Source of the DNA: Sporobacter sp963663605
GTDB taxonomy: Bacteria > Bacillota > Clostridia > Oscillospirales > Oscillospiraceae
Assembly: GCA_963663605.2 (NCBI GenBank)
Contig: CAXXVF010000002.1
Span: 1,116,001 to 1,180,000, forward strand
DNA: 64,000 bases
Direction: 5' to 3'
Part shown: positions 10,019 through 18,000 of the stretch, one piece after another
Position numbering within the stretch: position 1 is the stretch's first letter
Layout of the letters: each line of letters begins with the position of its first letter
Notes under the pieces: generated by a model
The model's input: the letters and a program-made list of their open reading frames with translations, nothing else
Told to the model about the DNA's origin: nothing
Databases searched by the model: none
Program-made: the position numbers and the translations under genes

Positions 10019-10540
10019 ATGTATTATGATATGTTGAAATCCAGAAGAAGCATCCGGAAATATTCATATAAAGAAGTGGAAAAAGAGAAGCTCGATACGA
10101 TAATGAAAAGTGCCCTTCTTTCCCCGTCATCAAGAGCTATCCGTCCCTGGCAGTTCATAGCGGTCACAGACAAAAAACTGTTGGAAAAGCTCTCCGGATG
10201 CAGGGCGCACAGTTCTCAGTTATTAAAAGAGGCTCCTCTGGGGATCGTTGTCATCGCCGATCAGGCAATGAGCGACGTATGGATCGAGGACGCTTCCATC
10301 GCTTCCGTTATCATCCAATTATCGGCTCAATCAATGGGGCTGGGGTCGTGCTGGATTCAGGTGCGGCAAAGAAATTACGACGATAAAAAAAGCGCGGAAG
10401 CTTACATCCGTGAGGTTTTGGGAATACCTGATAAATACAGCGTGGAAAGCATAATATCGATCGGTTATCCGGCCGAAAACAAAAAACCATATGACGAAAA
10501 AGACCTGCTCTATGACAAAATTCACGATAATTTATACTAA
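10019..10540 (+). CDS. Nitroreductase family protein
   Basis: A 173-residue FMN-dependent nitroreductase-like oxidoreductase. The N-terminus has the family signature (MLKSRRSIRKYSYKEVEKEKL), followed by LLSPSSRAIRPWQFIAV, the FMN phosphate/ribose binding segment, and GLGSCWIQVR near residues 105-115. The C-terminus carries IISIGYPAENKKPYDEKDL, typical of the short single-domain subfamily. An AAAGGAGG site lies 8 bases before the ATG. Physiological substrate unknown; family members reduce nitro groups, quinones or flavins with NAD(P)H. The gene stands alone, convergent with nothing, and lies antisense to any transcript running from the riboswitch at 10.8 kb towards the adhesin. Confidence 0.9.
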   Translation: MYYDMLKSRRSIRKYSYKEVEKEKLDTIMKSALLSPSSRAIRPWQFIAVTDKKLLEKLSGCRAHSSQLLKEAPLGIVVIADQAMSDVWIEDASIASVIIQLSAQSMGLGSCWIQVRQRNYDDKKSAEAYIREVLGIPDKYSVESIISIGYPAENKKPYDEKDLLYDKIHDNLY

Positions 10541-10655
10541 GCACCGCTGAAGATTACGTGTTCTTAAACGTCTGCAAGCGCTGATAAGCCGAGCCGTCCC
10601 GATTTTGTAATTTTTCAGCCTGCCTCCGCTCATGAAACTCCGATAAATCAACAAA

Positions 10656-10690
10656 AAACTTCGTTCGGGCAGGCTGCCTGAACGAAGTTC
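10656..10690 (-). terminator. Rho-independent terminator of the c-di-GMP riboswitch
   Basis: The minus strand shows a long, nearly perfect stem, AACTTCGTTCAGGCA pairing with TGCCCGAACGAAGTT, followed by TTTTTTG. It lies about 30 bases after the aptamer, where the expression platform is expected. Confidence 0.85.
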
Positions 10691-10719
10691 ATCATTTTTA
10701 AATAAAAAATGAATACTTT

Positions 10720-10796
10720 CGGCAACCGGCTGTCATCGCCTTTTGTTCGGCATTAGACCCTTGGCTTTGCGTCCCCGCCTTTCGGCAGGTTTGCTT
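10720..10796 (-). promoter_or_regulatory. Cyclic di-GMP-I (GEMM) riboswitch aptamer
   Basis: On the minus strand the core reads GCAAACCTGCCGAAAGGCGG then GGACGCAAAGCC and AAGGGTCTAATG, ending with ACAGCCGGTTGCCG. This matches the GEMM-I consensus: GNRA tetraloop (GAAA) capping P1b, the conserved GGACGCAAAGCC bulge, and the tetraloop receptor/P2 segment with AGCCGGGUUGCCG. A terminator follows at 10656-10690, the standard expression platform. No minus-strand gene starts directly downstream: the nitroreductase lies in the opposite direction and the next same-strand gene is the giant adhesin at 9039. Confidence 0.92.
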
Positions 10797-11020
10797 TTAT
10801 CGTTTTATTCAATAAGTATAAGGATTGATAATAATGATAATCAATTTGTTGTTATCCGTCAATGTTTGTACATGTTTTCTAATATTGTCACTAATTTATG
10901 AGACATATTTTGTGCAACATTTGCTATTTTCGTATAGTTAACAAGCATTTTTATCATTTTTTATCAATAATAATGAGACTTCTTGAAAATTCGCCAAAGC
11001 TTTTTTGGCTTTGCCGGCAG

Positions 11021-11062
11021 GCAAAAGGACAGGCTAAAGCCTGTCCTTTTTTGCTTTTTTAG
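11021..11062. terminator. Bidirectional terminator downstream of the cyclase gene
   Basis: AAAAGGACAGGC-taaa-GCCTGTCCTTTTTT is a palindrome with A and T tracts on both sides. It is almost the same hairpin as the one at 12508-12538 after the enoate reductase gene; both lie just beyond a copy of the same gene tail. Confidence 0.85.
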
Positions 11063-11079
11063 GCTATGTTCAAAAAATA

Positions 11080-11184
11080 AATGTCTTTGCAATACCAGCA
11101 GGCCTGGCCGACGGCGTCACCGACGACATGCGTCCCGGGCACACCCGATAGCTCGGCGAAGGGCGGTGCGTCCGGCTGCAGCGG
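11080..11184 (-). pseudogene. Remnant of the 3' end of an enoate-reductase-like gene
   Basis: Reading the minus strand gives ...PDAPPFAELSGVPGTHVVGD then AVGQACWYCKDI, matching the intact C-terminus at 12561 (PDASLVDALSEIVPETYVIGD...AIGQAYWFCKDI) apart from a deletion of about nine codons. Only about 35 codons remain and the usual stop position is lost. It is a degenerate tail copy of the gene at 12561-14522 or of a lost paralogue. Confidence 0.75.
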
Positions 11185-11261
11185 CAAAAAAAATCTGCTA
11201 CATGATAAAATTCATCATGAGCAGTATTATGCACCCTGCACGGCTCTGCGGCGATATACAG

Positions 11262-12392
11262 TTACTTGAACACGTTTCTGCCGGCTCTTTTAGCACGGTA
11301 TAGCTTCTTGTCCGCCAACGCGATTAGCTCCTCGAGTGTTTCTCCTTTATACTCGCACACGCCGCCACTGATCGTGGGCGTGGTGTCTATATTCTCGAAA
11401 TCAACCTTCTTTATGGCGGCCTGCATTCTTTCAACACATGAAACCGCCGGTTCAATCCCTGTCCCGGGCATAATGATAAGGAACTCATCCCCTCCATACC
11501 GGCATGCGTAATCATTTGAACGAATAACACCTTTTATCGTCTCCGCGACCTTTTTAATAACATAATCTCCGGTCAGGTGCCCGTATTTGTCATTAATCTG
11601 CTTGAACCTGTCAATGTCGGCTATCACGATCGACAGAGGATCCTTTTTGCCGCATCGTCTGATTTCCTCAGCAAGCAGCTGCGTAGCTGTCCCATGATTA
11701 AACAGCTTCGTCATCGAATCAAGACGCACCAATTCCTCGAGCGCCTTGTTTTTTTCCTGTATTGTCTTGTTGTCTAAAAACATTTTCAGTCTGATCATAT
11801 ACCAAAACCTGGAAACGATCAGGGAGAAAACATTTACTGCCAGCGCATTTATTCTCATGACAAAAACAGCTTCCGGACTATCCTGAAAAAACGGCAGCAG
11901 CAGGGCAAAAACCGCATACCCAAAAAACAGTATTAATAAGCTATGCAACGGTTTAATAAAAAGAAAAAAAGAGACCCCGAAAATCATCATAAAATACATA
12001 TGCACCAGATCAAAACTTTTCTGTGTGACAAATGTCAGTCCTATGCCAAAAAACAGTATTGCGAACGCGTAGACATACTGGACCGCTAAGATTATAAATC
12101 TGTTTAATCGGAATAAGTTTCTACTGCAGTACCATATAACCGGGCTTATCATTGCACTGAACAAAATGAAAGCGGGAAGCGTAATTCCGGTGTCAAAAAA
12201 ACTATTCCTTAACAAATATATGACGATTTCCAAAAATAACAAGGTAATGCAAAAATATTTCAGCCTCGAATAATTTTCTCTGAACGCTTCCATTTCAAAC
12301 GCATACTTGACATCTTCCGGCACCTTTAGCAAGATGGTATCCGCAGTAATTTTCAGCTTGTTCCTCATATATATCCCATCTTTTTTGATCAT
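11262..12392 (-). CDS. Membrane diguanylate cyclase (GGDEF)
   Basis: A 376-residue protein with about six hydrophobic segments (roughly residues 45-200) followed by a GGDEF domain. The catalytic motif RYGGDEF is intact (GGDEF at 300-304), and the product-inhibition I-site RxxD (RSND, 291-294) lies exactly five residues upstream, so the enzyme should make c-di-GMP from two GTP and be feedback-controlled. SMTKLFNHGTATQLL and DIDRFKQINDKYGHLTGD match the start of the domain. There is no EAL domain. The second ATG (MRNKLK, eight codons in) is an alternative start; neither has a strong ribosome site. A c-di-GMP riboswitch lies 0.5 kb downstream, suggesting a local signalling circuit. Confidence 0.93.
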   Translation of the reverse strand: MIKKDGIYMRNKLKITADTILLKVPEDVKYAFEMEAFRENYSRLKYFCITLLFLEIVIYLLRNSFFDTGITLPAFILFSAMISPVIWYCSRNLFRLNRFIILAVQYVYAFAILFFGIGLTFVTQKSFDLVHMYFMMIFGVSFFLFIKPLHSLLILFFGYAVFALLLPFFQDSPEAVFVMRINALAVNVFSLIVSRFWYMIRLKMFLDNKTIQEKNKALEELVRLDSMTKLFNHGTATQLLAEEIRRCGKKDPLSIVIADIDRFKQINDKYGHLTGDYVIKKVAETIKGVIRSNDYACRYGGDEFLIIMPGTGIEPAVSCVERMQAAIKKVDFENIDTTPTISGGVCEYKGETLEELIALADKKLYRAKRAGRNVFK

Positions 12393-12507
12393 TTTCGTCT
12401 TATATAATATTTATATCGTCAAATAACCAGATTGATTTTAATGATATTTACTAAATTACAAAGACAACAGACAGGATAGCCATGCATCACCAGAGAAATA
12501 TGTAATA

Positions 12508-12538
12508 TAAAAGGACAGGCGCATGCCTGTCCTTTTAA
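12508..12538. terminator. Terminator after the enoate reductase gene
   Basis: AAAAGGACAGGCGCATGCCTGTCCTTTT, a perfect palindrome with flanking A/T tracts, 23 bases beyond the stop codon of the minus-strand gene. It shares its stem with the hairpin at 11021-11062. Confidence 0.8.
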
Positions 12539-12560
12539 TATGCAAGTTATGTGCAAAAAC

Positions 12561-14522
12561 TTAAATGTCTTTGCAGAACCAGTAGGCCTGGCCGATAGCG
12601 TCGCCGATGACGCCAACCTTGTCGGCGTCGCCGATAACGTACGTCTCCGGCACGATTTCGGAAAGCGCGTCGACAAGCGATGCGTCCGGCGTGACGCCGA
12701 AGGCTGTCACCGCCGTGTCACACGCGAGTTTTTCGGTGCTGCCGTCGGCTTTTTTGACGACGACGCCGTCCGACGCGAATTCCTGAACGGTGCATTCGCC
12801 CATGAGCTTCACTTTGTTCTCGGCCAGATACTTTTTAAGCAGCGGCCGGCTGAAGAAAATGAGGTCGGCGTAGAACTGATCCTCCGGAATCATGTCGATC
12901 AGGGTGACGTCCCTGCCTTCCATCGCTAGGCCCAGAGCGCATTCCGCGCCGGAAAGGCCCGCGCCGCAGACGACGACGGCCTGCCCGGTCTCCGCTTCGC
13001 CCCTGTCCACTTCGACAACGCCCACGACGTTGTCGCCGTCGATGCCCTTGATGGGCGGGACGATGGGCTTCGCGCCGACGGCAAGGATGAGCGCGTCCGG
13101 CGATTCGGCTTTGATCGCAGCGGCGTCTACCTCTTTGCCGAGCACGATCTTCGCGCCGCACATGTTCGTCTTGCGTACGGTGTAGTCAAAATAGCGGCGG
13201 AAGCCGTCCTTGTAAGACAGCGCGGACGCTTCGAACAGGCGGCCGCCGAGCTTCGGAGCCTTCTCGTACAGGACGACGTCGTGTCCGCGCTCCGTGAGGT
13301 ACTGCGCGGACGCCATGCCGCCCGGTCCGCCGCCGACGATCATGACTTTCTTTTTCTTAAGCGCCAGCGACGGCTTCGGCGTGCGATATTCCCAGCCCAT
13401 CGTCGGGTTGACGGCGCAACCGTCGAGATGGGTCGTCGCGCTCACGCGCTTGAGACAATACAGGCAGCGCATACAGGGCTTGATATCCGCCTCGCGGCCC
13501 TGTTTGCCCTTGGTGACGAATTCGCCGTCGGCCATAAGGGCTTTTGCCATGGCTACGATGTCGGCCTTGCCGGAGGCGATGATCTCCTCCGCCTCATCGA
13601 GGGTGGAGATGCCGCCGACGACGGAAACTGCAAGGTCCGGGCAGGCTTCCTTGAACGCGGCTGCGTCGGACACGTTAAGGCCCGCCGGCGCGTAATAACC
13701 CGGCATGTTGTAGCTGAACGCCTCACCGTAGAACAGCGTGCCCGTGGAGACAACGATCATGTCTATGTATTTCTGCGCTTCCTTTAAGAAGCGGATGCGC
13801 TCGTCGAGCGTTGTGCCGCCGGGAAGGTGCTCGTTGCCGACGATGCGCATTTCGAGCGGTATCTTTCCCTGCGTGACGCCGTAGGCGGCTTCGAGCAGTT
13901 CCAGCGGGAAGCGCCAGCGGTTTAGTTCCGAGCCGCCGTATTCGTCGTTTCTCTGGTTCCATAAGGTAGACAAAAAACCGGACATCAAATTGCCGTGGGC
14001 GTAGTGGATCATGGCCATATCGAACTCCGAGAGCATGCAGCGCTTCAGGCAGGCGACAAAATCGTCAATGACGCTGAGCATCTCCGTGCGGCCGATCGCC
14101 TTGAATTTCTTCGGGTCGTGATACTCGGGGAGAACGGACGGCACCCAGGCCCTCTCCCCCTCGGGCAGAGTCTCGGCGCCCCACTGGCCGGCATGGATGA
14201 GCTCCGCAGAAAGGTTCGAGCCATAGCGGTGCACTTCCTCGGTCAACAGGCACAGACCGGGCAGGTCGTCGTCGGACGTCACGGAAAGGCATCCGTAAAA
14301 GTCGCGGCCTTCCTTGAAGTTGACGGGCGTGGAGCCGATCGTCACGAGGCCGGCGCCGGTTTTCGCCTGAGCGCCTACGAATTCCAGCAGTTCGTTCGTG
14401 ACGCTGCCGGAACGGAGCCCCGCGTGGTTGGACACGATTGGAGAATACTGAATACGGTTTTTCATGGTCATATTACCGACCTGGATCGGCTGGTAAACGT
14501 GCGGATAATGATTGATTGGCAT
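12561..14522 (-). CDS. Old-yellow-enzyme family NADH:flavin oxidoreductase / 2-enoate reductase
   Basis: A 653-residue flavo-iron-sulfur enzyme. Residues 1 to about 340 form the FMN-binding TIM barrel (HAGQWG; RNDEYGGSELNRWRFPLELL). Then come the 4Fe-4S ligands CMRCLYC with a distal C (about 346-365), an FAD-binding Rossmann fold (VMIVGGGPGGMASA, about 388) and an NADH-binding fold (VVCGAGLSGAECALGLA). This architecture is that of 2-enoate reductases, 2,4-dienoyl-CoA reductase and bile-acid BaiCD/BaiH-type enzymes, which reduce activated C=C bonds in anaerobes. The usual HGAHGYL segment reads HYAHGNL here, replacing the tyrosine thought to donate a proton, so the substrate or mechanism may differ. 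GGAGGAGG stands 6 bases before the ATG. Confidence 0.9.
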   Translation of the reverse strand: MPINHYPHVYQPIQVGNMTMKNRIQYSPIVSNHAGLRSGSVTNELLEFVGAQAKTGAGLVTIGSTPVNFKEGRDFYGCLSVTSDDDLPGLCLLTEEVHRYGSNLSAELIHAGQWGAETLPEGERAWVPSVLPEYHDPKKFKAIGRTEMLSVIDDFVACLKRCMLSEFDMAMIHYAHGNLMSGFLSTLWNQRNDEYGGSELNRWRFPLELLEAAYGVTQGKIPLEMRIVGNEHLPGGTTLDERIRFLKEAQKYIDMIVVSTGTLFYGEAFSYNMPGYYAPAGLNVSDAAAFKEACPDLAVSVVGGISTLDEAEEIIASGKADIVAMAKALMADGEFVTKGKQGREADIKPCMRCLYCLKRVSATTHLDGCAVNPTMGWEYRTPKPSLALKKKKVMIVGGGPGGMASAQYLTERGHDVVLYEKAPKLGGRLFEASALSYKDGFRRYFDYTVRKTNMCGAKIVLGKEVDAAAIKAESPDALILAVGAKPIVPPIKGIDGDNVVGVVEVDRGEAETGQAVVVCGAGLSGAECALGLAMEGRDVTLIDMIPEDQFYADLIFFSRPLLKKYLAENKVKLMGECTVQEFASDGVVVKKADGSTEKLACDTAVTAFGVTPDASLVDALSEIVPETYVIGDADKVGVIGDAIGQAYWFCKDI

Positions 14523-14617
14523 ACTTTTCCTCCTCCATTTATCTATGATTCTGTAGACTGCATATCAAACATCGGCCGTATTTTTTAGTCCTGTTTGTAA
14601 TGCGGCATGTTTTTTCC

Positions 14618-14646
14618 ATTATAGCAGTTGCGCTGCATCATAACAA
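14618..14646 (-). promoter_or_regulatory. Sigma-A promoter of the enoate reductase gene
   Basis: On the minus strand TTGTTA (14641-14646) and TATAAT (14618-14623) are separated by 17 bases, about 95 bases upstream of the ATG. Confidence 0.65.
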
Positions 14647-14874
14647 GAAAAACGTGCGCGTACAGCGCCCTGTCTACCTTGAGTTTTTTTCAATACGAAT
14701 TCAAGCAATGAGAAACCGGACAAAAAACAACCTGCCTTTCGAGAAAGTTTACCGCCGCGTTACATTTATACTTTTATTAACATAAATTTTAATATATTCC
14801 TTTTATCTTTAAGCAAAAACGTAATATTGTATTGTGTTTAAACATTATTTGTTAAATGATCGGCTAATTAAGCG

Positions 14875-14903
14875 TTGACATAATTTGCCGATGTATGTAA
14901 GAT
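14875..14903 (+). promoter_or_regulatory. Sigma-A promoter of the SLH surface protein
   Basis: Consensus TTGACA (14875-14880), 17-base spacer and TAAGAT (14898-14903). Transcription should start near 14910. The promoter overlaps the first in-frame ATG (14902), showing that ATG is not the translation start and leaving a leader of about 90 bases before the ATG at 15001. Confidence 0.8.
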
Positions 14904-15000
14904 GGGTACAAGATCATCACAAGCTGCTCAACAGGCAGTCAGTTTCACGCTGCGGCTGATAGGTTACAAAGAGAAAAAGAAAAAATTCGGAGGGTTCGGA

Positions 15001-18000
15001 ATGGTTATGAATGTCCTGAAAAAAATGGCGGCAGCTGTTATGACGCTTGTAATGGTCATCGGCCTGTTGCCGGCGCTAACGCCGCCAGCGAGGGCGGATG
15101 GAACAACGCTCTCAGCCGGAGATATCGCTTTCGTCGGCCTCAATTCGGACGGCTATGATGATTTTTCTTTTTTACTGCTGAAAGATATCATGGCGGGGAC
15201 CTCCATTTTCATCACCGATAAGGGCTGGGACGACACTACAGGTTTTCATGATGAGAGCCCAGATGGCTATTGGATATGGTCTACGTCTACCGCCCAGAGC
15301 GCCGGAACCGTTGTTCATATTAAAACCGCAAATGTAGACAGCTCCTTTTCAAACGATGGTTCCTCTTTAACTACCTCGTTGGGTACGATTACACGGGGCG
15401 ACGGGTACGATTGGGATGATATTATATTATCCTATATGGGAGACCAGCTTTTTATTTATCAGGGGAGCGAGTCCTCCCCGACTTTTATAACCGGCATACA
15501 TTGGAATGTCGAAGATGGGACAACCGCCAGCAACTGGGACGACATTGCAGATACGGTAAAAGTATCGGAATTGCCGGATCAGCTGACCAACGGCGTCAAC
15601 GCGATTTGGGTATACAATCTAGCAGGTACGACAGCAGCCGATAAAGAAAAAGACAATTTCATCTATAATTGCTCCACCATCTCAGGAACACCAAGTGAAC
15701 TGAGAGCGGCTATCAATAACATAAGCAACTGGAATGTTGATCCTTCCGGTACGACCCCATATGATCAAAGTCCTTTTCCCGCTTCCTTTACCGTTACAGT
15801 TCCGGCGGTTCCGGCCGTGACATCCATATCCCCATCCAGCGGCCCGGAAGCCGGCGGGACAAGCGTCACAATCACGGGCACGGATCTTGCAGGCGCAAGC
15901 GCCGTCAAGTTCGGAGTTACGGACGCGGCGTCGTATACCGTCAACGGTGACACACAGATCACGGCAACAGCCCCTGCAGGCACGGGAACCGTACATATCA
16001 CCGTCACAACGGCCGGCGGGACAAGTACCGAAAGCGCAAACGATCAGTTTACATACTACGACGCCACCGCGCCGGCGGTTACGCTTACGACGACGGCAGG
16101 CAGCGTGACCAACACCGCTCCCATCCCGGTCACCGCCACGTTCAGCGAAAGCGTGACAGGGTTCAGCGCCGGCGACATCACGGTTACGGGCGGAAGCGCC
16201 GGCAATTTCATGTCCGTCAGCGCTTCACTGTATACCTTTGACATCACGCCGTCGGCTGAGGGCACGGTCATGGTCGACGTGGCTGCAAGCACCGCACAGG
16301 ACGCGGCCGGTAACGACAATACGGCGGCTACGCAGCTTAGCGTCACCTACGATACCACCCCGCCAATCGTGCCGACGGTCATAAGCACATCGATTTCAAC
16401 AAACGACACGACGCCCACCTGGTCATGGACCGCCGGCGGCGGCGGAAACGGCAGTTTCCGGTATAAACTGGACGACGCCGACTTAACGTCCGGCGCAACG
16501 GAAACAACGACGGCATCTTATACGCCGGCGTCCGCGCTTAGCGAGGGAACGCATACGCTGTACGTTCAGGAACGGGACGCTGCAGGCAACTGGTCATCAA
16601 GCGGCAGCTTTGCCGTAACGGTCGACACGACTGGCCCGTCGGCGCCAAGCGTCACGGCAGCCGCAACGCCGACAAACGATACGACGCCCACCTGGTCCTG
16701 GGCCGCGGGCGGCGGCGGTAACGGCAATTTCCGGTATAAACTGGACAGCGCCGATTTAACGTCCGGCGCAACGGAAACAACGGCGGCAACGTATACGCCG
16801 GCGTCCGATCTGAGTTCCGGCAGTCACACTCTGTACGTTCAGGAGCGAGACGATGCGGGCAACTGGTCATCAAGCGGCAGCTTTGCCGTTACGGTCGACA
16901 CGACTGGCCCGACCGCGCCGAGCGTCACGTCAGCGGCAGCGACGACAACCGACACCACGCCCACCTGGTCGTGGACCACGGGCGGCGGCGGCAACGGCAA
17001 TTTCCGGTATAAACTGGACGACACCGACTTGACGTCCGGCGCAACGGAAACAACGACGGCATCCTATACGCCGGTGTCCGCGCTGAGCGACGGAACGCAT
17101 ACCCTGTACGTTCAGGAACGAGACGACGCAGGCAACTGGTCATCAAGCGGCAGCTTCGCCGTTACGGTCGATACGACGGGTCCGACGGTCACGGTCACGA
17201 CGACGGCCGGCAGCGTCACAAACGCCTCCCCCATTCTGGTCACCATCGCCTTCAGCGAAACCGTCTTCGGGTTCACTGCGGACAATATCACTGTATCAAA
17301 CGCCACGAAGGGCGCGTTTGGAGGCGCCGGCGCGAACTTCACAATCAGCATCACACCGGACAGCGAGGGTACGGTCACGGTCGACATCGCGGCGGACGTA
17401 ACGCAGGACGCGCTCGGCAACAATAATTCGGCCGCCGCGCAGCTGCGTCTAACATACGACACAACGGCGCCGACGGTCACGGTCACGACGACGGCCGGCA
17501 ACGTCACGAATGCCTCCCCCATCCCGGTCACCATCGGATTCAGCGAAAACGTCACCGGCTTCACGGCGTCCGACATCGCCGTCACGAACGGCGTGAAGGG
17601 CGCGCTGAACGGCAGCGGAGATACTTACACGATCAATATCACGCCGGCGGCCGAGGGCGCGGTCACGGTCGATGTGGCGTCAAGCGCCGCGCAGGACGCG
17701 GCCGGCAACAACAGCACAGCGGCAGCGCAGCTGAGCCTTACATACGACACGACCAGCCCCGCGGCAGGCGGCGGCGGAACCATCAGCACGTCAGGCGTTA
17801 CATCCGCATCCGTCGACCTGTCGTGGACGGCGGGAACGGATACAGTCACAGCTTCGGCCAATCTTATGTACAAAGTCGTTTATTCGGAAAACGACAATAT
17901 ATCAACAACCGCGGACGCGCAAAACAACGGCATTACCGCACAGGACTGGACGGCGGACATCACAAACGCAACCGCAACAGGGCTTTCATCCTCCACAACC

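Noticed and set aside
10988..11040. GCCAAAGC/GGCTTTGCC near 11.0 kb as a second c-di-GMP riboswitch
   Set aside because: It contains GCAAAGCC but lacks the GGGACG bulge, GNRA loop and receptor; it is only a short palindrome.
13281..14588. Plus-strand ORFs of 130-200 residues
   Set aside because: Antisense shadows of the enoate reductase gene.
14902..15000. Extension of the SLH protein to the ATG at 14902
   Set aside because: That ATG overlaps the -10 box of a consensus promoter and would bury the signal peptide 33 residues inside.
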